A stretch of 64,000 bases of DNA from contig NZ_JAOQAH010000098.1 in the NCBI RefSeq assembly GCF_025963695.1, forward strand, positions 62,001-126,000. Reading direction: 5' to 3'. Source of the DNA: Segetibacter sp. (GTDB lineage: Bacteria > Bacteroidota > Bacteroidia > Chitinophagales > Chitinophagaceae). Each line of letters begins with the position of its first letter. Within the stretch, counting starts at the first letter, position 1. Of the stretch, positions 1 through 9,043 are shown piece after piece. The position numbers were made by a program, and so were the translations under genes. The notes under the pieces were generated by a model, which was not told the DNA's origin, made no database searches, and saw nothing but the letters and a program-made list of their open reading frames with translations.

Positions 1-1781
1 CTATAAATTCTATCTACCGCTGCCTGGTGTTTTTCTAAAACCACTTTCCTTTTCAAGCTCATCTTTGGTGTCATTTCACCGGTCTCAATTCCCCACTCAT
101 TTGGTAGTAGTTCAAACTTTTTAATTTGCTCTACGTGGTTGAAATATTTGTTGAAACTGTCAACTAAGTCAATAAATAATTCTATAACCTTAGGATGTTT
201 AATGGCCGCTTCGTTGGTAGTAAACGGAATTTCATTATCCCTCATCCATTCGCGCAACATAGTAAAAGACGGAACAATTAAAGCCCCCACAAATTTGTAA
301 CCAGAGCCCACAACCATTACCTGTTCTACATAAGTGCTTTCCTTTAGTTTGTTCTCTATAGGTTGAGGCGCCACATATTTTCCTCCGCTTGTTTTAAATA
401 ATTCTTTCTTTCGGTCTGTAATTTTCAGGTAGCGGTTAGACTCCCAAACGCCTATATCACCTGTGTGCAGCCACCCATCTATTATTACCTCCTCAGTTAA
501 ATCGGGCCGCTTATAATAGCCTAACATTACTGTGGGACCTTTCACTAATATCTCTCCGTCTTCAGCTAATTTTACTTCAATTCCTTTGATTGGCGGACCT
601 ACTGTTCCAAACCGGGTATCTGTCTTAGGAATTTTTCTGTTTACACTTATAACCGGACTATTCTCCGTTGGGCCATATCCCTCATATATGGGTATTTTCG
701 CTGCTGTAAATATTCTTAGCAGTTTAACCTGGCAAGCAGCACCACCAGTTACAACAAATGAAATGTTTCCGCCAAGGGCATCTCTCCACTTACTAAAAAT
801 TAGTTTGTTAGCAAGGGCCAGTTGTGCATTATACCAAATTCCTCCATCTGTATGATTATCATATTTTTCGGCTAATGCCACAGCCCAAAAAAACAGCTTT
901 CGCTTTACCCCTGTCAAATCATTGCCTTTCGACATAATTTTTTCAAAAACTTTCTCTAATAACCGGGGAACGGTAGTAAACCCGTCGGGTTTTATTTCCC
1001 GTAAATTCTCAGCAATCGTTTCTAAACTTTCTGCGTAGTAAATGCTAATACCACTAAACGTAAAAATATAGGTGACCATTTTTTCGAAAATGTGGTTCAA
1101 AGGCAAAAAGCTTAAAACCTTCTGCATTGGCGCATCCGGAAAAGGAAAACTCTCGCGGCTAAACTGAACGTTGGTGTATATGTTCTCATGACTAAGCATT
1201 ACACCTTTAGGCGTACCTGTTGTACCAGATGTATAAATAATGGTAGCCACTTGTTTAGGTGAAATCCGGGCCTTTAGCTCACCCGCTTCTTGCAACAATG
1301 CAGGTTCATGCACTAGCAGACTTCTCCAGTTTTCAGCCCCTGGCACATTGTCAAAAGTGTAAATATTTTTCAAGGAAGGCACCCTATCTGCCACTATTAG
1401 AATCTTTTCCAGCAGTTCTTTGCTACTTACAAAAATCATTTTAATTGCCGCATCTCTAAAAATAAACTCTAATTCCAGTGAGCTGGTTGTGGGGTAAACC
1501 GGAACCAAAATAGCACCTGTTTGTTGTACGGCAAGGTCTGCAAAAATCCATTCGGGCCGATTGTTACTTATGATTGCCACTTTATCTGCATTTTCTACAG
1601 ACATATCATTCCCACTTATTCCTTTTTGTAGCAAACCGGCACTAAGCGCGTTTACAGTTTCCTGTACTTCTCTGGTGCTGTGTCGTTGCCAGCTACCATC
1701 AACCTTTGCAGCCAGCATGTCCGCTTTTGGAAACTTTGATAACTGGTAATCTAAGCAGTCAAACAATCTTTTTAATTCCAT
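1..1781 (-). CDS. Long-chain acyl-CoA synthetase (AMP-forming), 3' end cut by window
   Basis: Activates long-chain fatty acids to acyl-CoA through an acyl-adenylate. The frame starts at ATG 1781 (protein begins MELKRLFDCLDYQL) and stays open for about 593 codons to the window edge, so only the extreme C-terminus is missing compared with the usual roughly 600-residue family. The adenylate-forming signature YTSGTTGTPKG is encoded near 1200-1240 (about residue 182), and the preceding NNRPEWIFADLA stretch is typical of FadD15-like enzymes. It probably acts at the inner membrane face in fatty-acid activation. Substrate chain length cannot be judged from sequence. Confidence 0.88.
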   Translation of the reverse strand, partial: MELKRLFDCLDYQLSKFPKADMLAAKVDGSWQRHSTREVQETVNALSAGLLQKGISGNDMSVENADKVAIISNNRPEWIFADLAVQQTGAILVPVYPTTSSLELEFIFRDAAIKMIFVSSKELLEKILIVADRVPSLKNIYTFDNVPGAENWRSLLVHEPALLQEAGELKARISPKQVATIIYTSGTTGTPKGVMLSHENIYTNVQFSRESFPFPDAPMQKVLSFLPLNHIFEKMVTYIFTFSGISIYYAESLETIAENLREIKPDGFTTVPRLLEKVFEKIMSKGNDLTGVKRKLFFWAVALAEKYDNHTDGGIWYNAQLALANKLIFSKWRDALGGNISFVVTGGAACQVKLLRIFTAAKIPIYEGYGPTENSPVISVNRKIPKTDTRFGTVGPPIKGIEVKLAEDGEILVKGPTVMLGYYKRPDLTEEVIIDGWLHTGDIGVWESNRYLKITDRKKELFKTSGGKYVAPQPIENKLKESTYVEQVMVVGSGYKFVGALIVPSFTMLREWMRDNEIPFTTNEAAIKHPKVIELFIDLVDSFNKYFNHVEQIKKFELLPNEWGIETGEMTPKMSLKRKVVLEKHQAAVDRIY

Positions 1782-1834
1782 ATAACAGTCGTTAGATTTT
1801 TTTTTAGGTCGGCTTAATCACTTGCTCAGGCATT

Positions 1835-1854
1835 GTTGCGTCGCACACTTGTAC
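1835..1854 (-). repeat. Interspersed repeat, type A core
   Basis: Read on the minus strand this is GTACAAGTGTGCGACGCAAC followed by AATG. It lies just after the 2TM-domain gene and before the acyl-CoA synthetase start. One of nine type A copies seen in the window, all between genes. Confidence 0.75.
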
Positions 1855-1933
1855 ACTTGATTGTGATATCAGCAGGTAACCACTTCGATATTTTTGCCTC
1901 TAATAACACATTTACCCCTATTATGCTGCGTTT

Positions 1934-2194
1934 TCAGCTTTTTATATCTTCGTCAGCAAGTTCTTTTTTGTTGACTTTATAAGCTTTGAAGTATTGAATA
2001 GTAAGACTAACGCCCCACCCAAGCGTTATCCAGACAGGCCAGGGATAACCGGTAAAGCCAGTGATCCGGCCGGTAGTAATCCACCAGATAATCCACAGAA
2101 AAACAATGACAGCTACGTATGAATATAAACTCTTTCTAAAATCAGCCCTTTTACGAGCGATATTTTGAAGACGTTCATCATTGGCTTCGTTCAT
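1934..2194 (-). CDS. Small 2TM-domain membrane protein
   Basis: An 86-residue protein with a basic N-terminal segment (about residues 1-20), two hydrophobic helices (about 24-42 and 52-68) joined by a short loop, and a charged C-terminal tail. The pattern of Arg-rich entry, SLYSYVAV, and PWPVWITLGWGVSL matches the 2TM domain family common in Bacteroidota, often found fused to LytTR regulators or alone. Function of the stand-alone form is not known; it is probably an inner-membrane protein. It is flanked on both sides by type A repeats in opposite orientation. Confidence 0.8.
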   Translation of the reverse strand: MNEANDERLQNIARKRADFRKSLYSYVAVIVFLWIIWWITTGRITGFTGYPWPVWITLGWGVSLTIQYFKAYKVNKKELADEDIKS

Positions 2195-2351
2195 TGGGAT
2201 TTATTTTGCCATTAAAATAAGCATATTGACACGAATAAAAAAAGTATTCGAATACTTCAGTCTCTGGAGGACCAAATTCTATAACGAGTTATAAAAAATA
2301 GCAGAATAGACAGCAATTTTAAAAGTAGTACCTGTACCTAATAGAATAAAA

Positions 2352-2371
2352 GTACAAGAGTGCGACGCAAC
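2352..2371 (+). repeat. Interspersed repeat, type A core
   Basis: GTACAAGAGTGCGACGCAAC. About 30 nt further on comes CTGGCTAAAA, a tail also seen after the copies at 6727 and 10000, so the element is probably about 55 nt long. It lies downstream of the TPR gene. Confidence 0.75.
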
Positions 2372-2423
2372 GGAAGCCATACCAAAGCGACTAACGCCTG
2401 GCTAAAACCGATTTACAAGAAAA

Positions 2424-3455
2424 TTACATTGGGTGGTATTGCTGGCCCTCGGGAATTTTGAAAACTTTGCTCCGGATAAAAGCAAGAAAAGAGTTCAACT
2501 CAGCCTGGTGAAATTGCTGCCAGGTCTGATACGTTTTCAAATTTGAGGCAGGACCGAACATCCAAAAATTGTAGGCTTCAAACATACCTTCCTGTAAAAG
2601 CTGCCTTTGATGCTCGAATAACTTAAATGGAAATGTATTGCCATACTTATTGTACCAATCGAGGATAAAACGCGTTCTGATAACTGTTAGGGTTTCAGGC
2701 GTTATTCCATAAGTTACATGTGCCTGTTGCAAATTTAAAGTTTCACCCACTGCGGTGGCAAACATAACAGTAGGTTTCTTCTTCTTTTTTGGGTCTGCGT
2801 CAACAGGGGGCTTGTAGCCGGAAATAAAAAACTTTTTATACTGATCAAGCAACAGGTTTTTCATTTCGGTGGTACGGGCTGTAAAGCTTTCCATGTTTAA
2901 AAACATTTCTGCATACAGAATAGACCAAACTATGTCGCCCTTCTGGGCATACTGCCTTGAAAGGAAAAAATAATTACTACTGTGATTGGGGTCCTCTTCT
3001 ATACCTTTTTCCCATAATTTCTGAGCTCTTTCAGGTTCTTTATTGGCTATTAAGTCCCCATACTCGCTATACAAAATTCCTTCGTTTGGAAATTTAAGGA
3101 TACCTGCTTTATATAACTTCTCAGCCTCTTTATCCTCAGCAACAGATTTAAAGGCAAGACCAAGCATTTGAAAACTTTGGGCATCTGCATCTGGCCTGGC
3201 AACAAGGGGTCGACCCACTTCCATAGCCTTGGCAAAATCCCTTTTAAGGTAATAGGCAAACAATAAGTCTTTGTTTATCTGTAGACTATTTGGCTGCATT
3301 TGCTGGGCCTTTGTTAATACCAGAATGGCATTTTCATAATCACCCTGCCGCAAAAAAGTTTGAGCCGTTTCATGCAGCTTACCTGCATCTTGCTCAGTTT
3401 GAGCATAACAAGCTGAAACTGCAAAAAATAAAACCAAACACAGAAATGTTTTCAT
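2424..3455 (-). CDS. Secreted TPR-repeat protein
   Basis: A 343-residue protein with a classic signal peptide (MKTFLCLVLFFAVSACYAQ, cleavage near residue 19, although the Cys at 16 could allow lipidation). Residues 20-190 form tandem TPR-like helical pairs (for example GDYENAILVLTKAQQMQPNS and the repeat near residue 100), so it is likely a periplasmic protein-protein scaffold. The C-terminal part (about 215-343) is not repetitive and is rich in aromatic residues, with no recognised catalytic motif. It may follow the DUF1015 gene in transcription, but a weak terminator lies between them. Function unknown. Confidence 0.75.
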   Translation of the reverse strand: MKTFLCLVLFFAVSACYAQTEQDAGKLHETAQTFLRQGDYENAILVLTKAQQMQPNSLQINKDLLFAYYLKRDFAKAMEVGRPLVARPDADAQSFQMLGLAFKSVAEDKEAEKLYKAGILKFPNEGILYSEYGDLIANKEPERAQKLWEKGIEEDPNHSSNYFFLSRQYAQKGDIVWSILYAEMFLNMESFTARTTEMKNLLLDQYKKFFISGYKPPVDADPKKKKKPTVMFATAVGETLNLQQAHVTYGITPETLTVIRTRFILDWYNKYGNTFPFKLFEHQRQLLQEGMFEAYNFWMFGPASNLKTYQTWQQFHQAELNSFLAFIRSKVFKIPEGQQYHPM

Positions 3456-3475
3456 AAAATATTCTTCTATAAACG

Positions 3476-3499
3476 AAAAGAGACGAACCTTGTCGCCTC
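3476..3499 (-). terminator. Possible terminator after the DUF1015 gene
   Basis: On the minus strand GAGGCGA, a 6-nt loop and TCGTCTC form a 7-bp stem with one G-U pair, followed by TTTTCGTTT. It sits between the stop of the DUF1015 gene and the start of the TPR gene. Confidence 0.45.
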
Positions 3500-3512
3500 G
3501 CTTTCTAAATTT

Positions 3513-4745
3513 TTAATTTATCAGATGGGTTAACAATCCATCCCGCAACTTTGGTTCGAACCAGGTGCTTTTGGGTGGCATTACGTTTCCACTATCTGCA
3601 ATGTCAAACAACTGCTGAATACTAACAGGATACAAGCTAAAGGCCACAGCCATTTCGCCAGAATCCACTTTTTGAATCAATTCACTTAATCCTCTTATCC
3701 CGCCTATAAAATCTATTCTCTTATCGGTCCTTTGATCTTTTATGCCTAATATTTTATCTAAAATATTATTTTGAAGAATAGTTACATCTAAAACACCTAT
3801 CGGATCGCTCCCAAAAGTTCCTTCTTTAGCCGTCAATGAATACCAATTTTTATCCAAATACAAACCAAACTGGTGAAGAGCAGAAGGTTTTACTTCATTT
3901 TCTCCGGTTTTCTCTATGTCAAAATCTACACCAACCTTTTCAAGGAAGGCTTCAGCCGACAAATTATTCAAGTCCTTAACAACCCGGTTATAATCCATAA
4001 TGTGCAACTGATTAGCCGGGAACAGGGTGGTTAAAAAATAATTGGCTTCATCGCCCGCTTTACCATTTAAAGATGCACGAACCTTAGCAGCAGATGCGGC
4101 CCGATGATGCCCGTCGGCGATGTACGTATTAGGAACTTCTTCTTCAAAAAGAGCCGTTATCTGGCTTATTGAAGCAGAGTCATTGATAACCCAAATTGAA
4201 TGTTGAATGTCATCATCAGCCTTGAAATTGTACACCGCATTGCGGTCTCTTTTCCATTGACCCAAAAGGTTGTCAATAGCTTCTACATTTCGATAAGCTA
4301 AAAACACATTACCAGTTTGAGCACCAGTTGTTTTTATATGGTTTATCCTGTCCTCTTCTTTTTCTGGTCGGGTAAATTCGTGTTTTTTGATGATATCATT
4401 TTCATAATCATCAATAGAACTTGCACAAACAAGACCGGTTTGGCTACGACCATTCATCAGCAGCTCGTAGATATAATAACAAGGTTTGCTCTCCCTGAAA
4501 AGGACATTGCGCTGCACGAAGGCATTTAAGTTTTGTTTTGCCTTCTCATAAACTTCTTTGCTATGTATATCCACACTTTCGGGCAGGTCAATTTCGCTTT
4601 TAGTTATATGTAAGAATGAATAAGAGTTGCCTTGCGCTTCAACTTTTGCTTCCTTGCTGTTTAACACATCGTAGGGACGTGAAGCAACTTTAGGAGCCAA
4701 TTCTGCTGCTGGTCTCAGGGCTTTAAAGGGTAAAATTTTTGCCAT
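3513..4745 (-). CDS. DUF1015 family protein beside serC
   Basis: A 410-residue cytoplasmic protein of the DUF1015 (COG4198) family. The N-terminus has the family's ILPFKALRP and ASRPYDVL motifs, and the conserved YIADGHHRAASA motif, with a His pair at about residues 213-214, is present. The biochemical function is not established. In many bacteria the gene sits beside serine biosynthesis genes, and here it lies downstream of serC on the same strand, 119 nt away, with a long hairpin in the gap. A role linked to serine or phosphohydroxypyruvate metabolism is inference from context. Length is usual for the family. Confidence 0.85.
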   Translation of the reverse strand: MAKILPFKALRPAAELAPKVASRPYDVLNSKEAKVEAQGNSYSFLHITKSEIDLPESVDIHSKEVYEKAKQNLNAFVQRNVLFRESKPCYYIYELLMNGRSQTGLVCASSIDDYENDIIKKHEFTRPEKEEDRINHIKTTGAQTGNVFLAYRNVEAIDNLLGQWKRDRNAVYNFKADDDIQHSIWVINDSASISQITALFEEEVPNTYIADGHHRAASAAKVRASLNGKAGDEANYFLTTLFPANQLHIMDYNRVVKDLNNLSAEAFLEKVGVDFDIEKTGENEVKPSALHQFGLYLDKNWYSLTAKEGTFGSDPIGVLDVTILQNNILDKILGIKDQRTDKRIDFIGGIRGLSELIQKVDSGEMAVAFSLYPVSIQQLFDIADSGNVMPPKSTWFEPKLRDGLLTHLIN

Positions 4746-4782
4746 TAATTAAAGAAATTATGAATGCAAGATAGGAAATGTT

Positions 4783-4860
4783 ACCGGTTACCTCCCTCCG
4801 GTTACCTGTTTCCCATGGTTGGTTACGACTGGTAACAGGAAACCGGCGATCTGTAACGGC
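4783..4860. repeat. Imperfect inverted repeat between serC and the DUF1015 gene
   Basis: CCGGTTACCTGTTTCC at 4798-4813 is followed after 17 nt by GGTAACAGGAAACCGG at 4831-4846; the arms pair with two mismatches. Further GGTTACC/GGTAAC copies flank it. Transcribed, it would fold into a long hairpin in the serC operon. No T-run follows, so it is not an obvious terminator. Confidence 0.55.
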
Positions 4861-4864
4861 CTTT

Positions 4865-5932
4865 CTATCCTACTTTGTTTGCGAAATCTTTCATTACCTG
4901 CACCAGCACTTCAACGCTGGTTAGAGGCAATGCATTATAAAATGAAGCTCTAAATCCACCAACAGAACGGTGACCTTTAATGCCGTACAAATTTTCCTCC
5001 TTAGCAACGTTAAGGAACTGCTTTTCCAACGAAGTGTCTTCCATTACAAATACTGCGTTCATTTTACTGCGGTCTTCTTTGGCCACCGGTCCCCTAAATA
5101 TTGGTAAGGCGTCGAGGGTAGAATAGAACAAATCTGCTTTTTGATTATTTAGTTTTTCTATGCCAGCAACGCCGCCCATTTTTTTTATCCACCTGAGGGT
5201 AAGCATACTTACATAAATAGCAAAAACCGGTGGGGTATTTAGCATCGAACCGTTTTCGATATGAATTCGATAATCTAAAATTGTAGGAATCTTACGCGAT
5301 ACTTTTCCAAGCATATTTTTATTTATGACCAACAAATTCACTCCCGCAATACCGATGTTTTTCTGTGCGCCTGCATATATTAATGCATGTTTATTAAAGT
5401 CAAGCTCGCGGCTCAAAATATCGCTGCTCATATCGGCTACCAGCGGAAGATGTGTTTCAGGAACGGTTTGCCACTGTGTACCTTCTACTGTATTATTGGT
5501 AGTATAGTGCAGGTATACCGCATCAGCAGGCGTAGTAAATTCTTTTGGAAGGTATGTATGGTTTTTATCCTTTGAAGAGGCAACAACGTTTACATTACCA
5601 AAAAGCCGCGCTTCTTTAATTGCCTTGCTACCCCAAATCCCATTGTCGATGTAAGCAGCCGTTTGCCCTTCGCCGAGCAAGTTATAGGGAACCTGCATAA
5701 ATTGTGTACTTGCGCCACCATGAAGAAATAAAACTTCATGATCGGCATCAAGGCGCATCAACTCTTTAACCAGTGACACTGCCTCGTGCAAAACTTCCTC
5801 AAACAATGCCGTGCGATGACCAATTTCTAAAATAGAAAGACCGCTGTTGTTGAAATTTAAAAGACTCTCGCTTGCCTGTTGCAACACCTCCTTCGGAAGT
5901 ATACTTGGACCAGCATTAAAATTATGAACCAT
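4865..5932 (-). CDS. serC: Phosphoserine aminotransferase
   Basis: Converts 3-phosphohydroxypyruvate and glutamate to phosphoserine in serine synthesis, and can also act in pyridoxal phosphate synthesis. The 355-residue length is normal. Visible features are the N-terminal HNFNAGPSILPKEVL motif, LFLHGGAST in the cofactor-binding loop, the pyridoxal-phosphate lysine in YAGAQKNIGIAG (about residue 190), and the C-terminal GHRSVGGFRASFYNAL substrate-binding motif. The ATG at 5932 directly begins the conserved motif. It leads a two-gene unit with the DUF1015 gene. No serA is present in the window. Confidence 0.97.
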   Translation of the reverse strand: MVHNFNAGPSILPKEVLQQASESLLNFNNSGLSILEIGHRTALFEEVLHEAVSLVKELMRLDADHEVLFLHGGASTQFMQVPYNLLGEGQTAAYIDNGIWGSKAIKEARLFGNVNVVASSKDKNHTYLPKEFTTPADAVYLHYTTNNTVEGTQWQTVPETHLPLVADMSSDILSRELDFNKHALIYAGAQKNIGIAGVNLLVINKNMLGKVSRKIPTILDYRIHIENGSMLNTPPVFAIYVSMLTLRWIKKMGGVAGIEKLNNQKADLFYSTLDALPIFRGPVAKEDRSKMNAVFVMEDTSLEKQFLNVAKEENLYGIKGHRSVGGFRASFYNALPLTSVEVLVQVMKDFANKVG

Positions 5933-6051
5933 AAAAAAAATTGAAGTGCAAAGTAAACGAAAGCAGTAAAAAGTTCAAGCAATATCTTTCATTTACGGGT
6001 GCTTTCAATTTTCAACAGAATGTAAAAATGCGGTTGTTATCGAACCTGTTA

Positions 6052-6375
6052 TTAAGCTCCTTCCTCATCGCGTGCCTGCGCTTCCAATCCTTTATTTAGT
6101 TCTGTATCACCGTAGGGCTTTCGTTCTGCTGTGCCGGCTCTATCCGTTCCTGCGGCGTCATCGCTGTTTGTTTGCAGGTCGTCAACTATAGATGCACTTA
6201 GCATATTTTCTTCTTGTAAATGGTGCTGTTTCTTATCTTTTTCAAACTCCGCCGGTCTTTGCAGCATACTGTTACCCTTAAAAAGACTGTTTTCATCGGT
6301 ATTGCTGTTTCCTGCATTTGCACTACTATTAGCATTTACTGACACGCCATTTTCATCCTCCGCTTGATGTAGCAT
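6052..6375 (-). CDS. Small hydrophilic hypothetical protein
   Basis: A 107-residue, strongly acidic and polar open frame rich in Asn, Ser, Glu and Asp, with no membrane segment, signal peptide or known motif. It looks intrinsically disordered. No flanking gene overlaps it and it occupies an otherwise empty interval, which favours a real gene, but similarity could not be tested. It is transcribed towards serC. Function unknown. Confidence 0.45.
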   Translation of the reverse strand: MLHQAEDENGVSVNANSSANAGNSNTDENSLFKGNSMLQRPAEFEKDKKQHHLQEENMLSASIVDDLQTNSDDAAGTDRAGTAERKPYGDTELNKGLEAQARDEEGA

Positions 6376-6503
6376 AACTTTTCTTTTTTTGAAAAAACTA
6401 CTAATGTTATGCCATGGAGCCTGTGAGCACGCCTAAGTGAATAAGAATTACCCTTAAGATTTATATTTGTTTGGTACAAACATTTGTTCCCCAACCAAAC
6501 TTT

Positions 6504-6523
6504 GCTTGCGACGCATTTCGTTC
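6504..6523 (+). repeat. Interspersed repeat, diverged type C copy
   Basis: GCTTGCGACGCATTTCGTTC. It shares the GCGACGC dyad and the CATTTCGTTC flank with the copies at 28028 and 34914, but the dyad centre base differs (A instead of T) and the wider flanks do not match well. Confidence 0.5.
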
Positions 6524-6726
6524 ATCTGTGTCTTTTCAATTTAGCTTGTAACTGCTCGTTTCATTCATTTTATTCTTGTTCTTATAAATTTGCAACAGAA
6601 ACAACAAAAAGATAAAGTTTTACTACTGGTGCAATCAATGTTAATGAACTTTACCGAGCTTCGGCTTGAGACGGTTTTGTTTTTGAAGTCGCTGGTTATG
6701 TTTTTGGGTTGAATAATGAAAAACAG

Positions 6727-6746
6727 GTACAAGGGTGCGACGCAAG
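6727..6746 (+). repeat. Interspersed repeat, type A core
   Basis: GTACAAGGGTGCGACGCAAG, followed by TTAATAGTAGT and GGCTGGCTAAAA ending near 6780. The tail matches the copy at 10000 (ATAGTAGT, GCTGG), so the full element is about 55 nt. Confidence 0.75.
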
Positions 6747-6851
6747 TAAAGTTTAATAGTAGTGACGCGGCTGGCTAAAAAAATATTTTTCCCTTAAGTT
6801 TTAAAGGTAAATCAGGGCAAAAAGGATTATTCATACAAGTAATTTTTTCAT

Positions 6852-7802
6852 ATGGCATTTGAAGTTATAGTATCTTCTTACGGGCAACATTCTGTTATCG
6901 TTCTAAAGGATGTAACTACTAACACTTTTGCGGAGATTTATAATTTTGGCGCCTTGCTTAATAATTTTACCTCTGAACACCATGGAACTGCTATCAATAT
7001 TATAGATGGTTTTTCGAGCCCGGCAGAGGCTGCAGATAAAGTAACCGTGTTTTTTAAAAGTGCAAAACTTTCCCCTTTTGCATGCAGGGTTAAAAATTCG
7101 AAATATAAGTTTGGAGAGAACCATTATTTGCTAAGCAAGTTTGCTTTAAGAGGTACTGCAATACATGGACTGATATATAATGCTGTTTTTGAAATAAGCG
7201 AGCAGTTTAAGGATGACGAAAAGGCATCTGTTAAATTGAGTTACGTATATGAGAACGATATGGAGGGTTATCCATTCAAATTCAAGTCAGAAGTAGAATA
7301 TGAGTTGACCACGGGTAATGCCCTTACTGTAAAAACCACTGTAACAAATCTGGACGAGCAACTAATGCCCGTAGTCGACGGCTGGCATCCTTACTTTACC
7401 TTAGGCGATAGTATAAATGATTACCAGGTGGAATTTCAAAGCAAGGAAATGCTAGAGTTCGACGGAGACCTGGTGCCTACCGGAAAACTTATTCCTTACC
7501 AGGAGTTTGGCTCTATAAAAAACTTTGGAACAAACGAATTAGATAACTGCTTTACTTTAAATTTTGCCGGGTGTCAACCAATGTGTGTGATCCGGCACCC
7601 AAAGAAAAAAGTTCAGATAGAATTCCACCCGGATGAAAGTTATCCGTACTTACAACTGTATACCCCCGAACATAGAAAAAGTATAGCGGTAGAAAATCTA
7701 AGCGGTGCACCTGATGCCTTTAATAATGGCATGGGCTTAAAAGTTTTGCAACCTGGAGAATCAACTATTTTTACTACAAAATTTATTACAAGATCTTTAT
7801 AA
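6852..7802 (+). CDS. galM: Aldose 1-epimerase family protein
   Basis: A 316-residue mutarotase-fold protein that would interconvert alpha and beta anomers of galactose or glucose. The order of motifs fits the family: FGALLNN near the N-terminus, ALRGTAIHGLIYN with the conserved His near residue 100, DGWHPYFTLG with a catalytic-type His near 177, and the C-terminal LQLYTPEHRKSIAVENLSG with its conserved Glu. It lies 8 nt before galK on the same strand, so the two probably form a Leloir-type galactose unit, which supports the galM name over other aldose-epimerase-like proteins. Confidence 0.85.
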   Translation: MAFEVIVSSYGQHSVIVLKDVTTNTFAEIYNFGALLNNFTSEHHGTAINIIDGFSSPAEAADKVTVFFKSAKLSPFACRVKNSKYKFGENHYLLSKFALRGTAIHGLIYNAVFEISEQFKDDEKASVKLSYVYENDMEGYPFKFKSEVEYELTTGNALTVKTTVTNLDEQLMPVVDGWHPYFTLGDSINDYQVEFQSKEMLEFDGDLVPTGKLIPYQEFGSIKNFGTNELDNCFTLNFAGCQPMCVIRHPKKKVQIEFHPDESYPYLQLYTPEHRKSIAVENLSGAPDAFNNGMGLKVLQPGESTIFTTKFITRSL

Positions 7803-7810
7803 AAATAATT

Positions 7811-8965
7811 ATGTCTTCAATTAAGATTGCTGAAAAATTTGCCGAAAAGTTTGGTACTACGCCAAGACTTTTTTTTTCTCCGGGCAGAATAAACCTCATA
7901 GGAGAACATATTGATTATAACGACGGATATGTAATGCCGGGAGCGACAGATAAAGGCATCTGGTTTGCTGTTGCGCCCAATGCCACAGATACTGCAAACT
8001 TTTACAGCGCTGACCTTAATGAGGCTTACTCAACGCCATTAACTACTATTACGCCTGTTGAAGGCTGGCAAAACTATTTGCTTGGAGTAATAGACCAGGT
8101 GCAAAAAAGAGAATTAACGATACAGGGTTTTGATTGTGTTTTTGGGGGAAACGTTCCAATTGGTGCAGGCATGTCTTCGTCTGCCGCTGTAGAGTGCGGA
8201 TTGCTGTTTGCACTAAACGAAATTTTTGAGCTTCAGCTGCAACGAACGACAATGGCAACAATGGCTCAAAAAGCAGAACACACTTTTCCGGGAGTGAAGG
8301 TTGGTATCATGGATATGTTTGCCAGCCTGATGGGTAAGCAAAACAACGTTATTCTACTTGACTGTATGACTCTCGATTATAGGTACCTGCCATTGGATTT
8401 GGAAGAATATTCCCTCGTTCTGATCAATACAAAAGTTAAACATTCTTTAGCAACCGGGGAGTATAACCAGCGACGTCAACAATGCCAGGAAGGGTTTGCC
8501 AAGCTACAAACGTTACTGCCCAACGTGAAGTCGTTCAGGGACATTAAACCTGAAGAAGTGGAAAAGCATAAGGCCGAACTTGGTGACGTGAATTATAAAA
8601 GATGCTTGTATGTAACGCAAGAAATTGAGCGTACACAAAAAGCTGCTGTTCTATTAGAAGACAATGAACAGGAAGCATTTGGAAAATTGATGTTTCAAAC
8701 ACATGAAGGGCTTAGCCAGCTTTATGAAGTGAGTTGCAAAGAACTTGACTTTTTAGTTGAACAGGCAAAAAAACATGCTTCAATTATTGGAAGCCGGTTA
8801 ATGGGTGGCGGCTTCGGAGGCTGTACCATAAACCTGGTACATAAAAAGGATTGGGCAGAGGTAGCTGAGAAGATAACAACTGCTTACAAGCAAGAATTTG
8901 ATATTGATGCAGAAGTGTATGAAGTAGCTACAAGCGATGGAACGCACGAGATTGTTGGAGGGTAA
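7811..8965 (+). CDS. galK: Galactokinase
   Basis: Phosphorylates alpha-galactose to galactose-1-phosphate with ATP in the cytoplasm. The 384-residue length is normal for the GHMP kinase. All three family motifs are visible: SPGRINLIGEHIDYNDGY (about residues 24-40), the ATP-binding PIGAGMSSSAAVECG (about 117-131), and GSRLMGGGFGGCTINLV near residue 328. The catalytic Asp lies in the GVKVGIMDMFASL region. It follows galM by 8 nt and ends just before a strong terminator. No galT or galE is in the window. Confidence 0.96.
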   Translation: MSSIKIAEKFAEKFGTTPRLFFSPGRINLIGEHIDYNDGYVMPGATDKGIWFAVAPNATDTANFYSADLNEAYSTPLTTITPVEGWQNYLLGVIDQVQKRELTIQGFDCVFGGNVPIGAGMSSSAAVECGLLFALNEIFELQLQRTTMATMAQKAEHTFPGVKVGIMDMFASLMGKQNNVILLDCMTLDYRYLPLDLEEYSLVLINTKVKHSLATGEYNQRRQQCQEGFAKLQTLLPNVKSFRDIKPEEVEKHKAELGDVNYKRCLYVTQEIERTQKAAVLLEDNEQEAFGKLMFQTHEGLSQLYEVSCKELDFLVEQAKKHASIIGSRLMGGGFGGCTINLVHKKDWAEVAEKITTAYKQEFDIDAEVYEVATSDGTHEIVGG

Positions 8966-8975
8966 GTATCTATAT

Positions 8976-9035
8976 GACTAAGTATAAAATAAAAAGGGAC
9001 CGCGTGGCGGTCCCTTTTTATTTTTATACTTAGTC
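8976..9035. terminator. Two-way terminator between galK and tsf
   Basis: A near-perfect inverted repeat: GACTAAGTATAAA...AAAGGGACCGC, loop GTG, GCGGTCCCTTT...TATACTTAGTC. The GC-rich centre is flanked by an A-run and a T-run, so it works as an intrinsic terminator on both strands for the convergent genes galK and tsf. Confidence 0.93.
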
Positions 9036-9043
9036 GCAAAATT

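Larger units (their letters stand above)
6376..6851. other. 476-nt divergent intergenic region with two repeats
   Basis: Lies between the small hypothetical gene (minus) and galM (plus). It contains a type C-like repeat at 6504-6523 and a type A repeat at 6727-6746. No convincing gene or promoter with both boxes was found. Confidence 0.6.

Noticed and set aside
1835..2371. Inverted type A repeats around the 2TM gene as a composite transposon
   Set aside because: The repeats are only about 20-55 nt, no transposase lies between them, and many single copies occur elsewhere.
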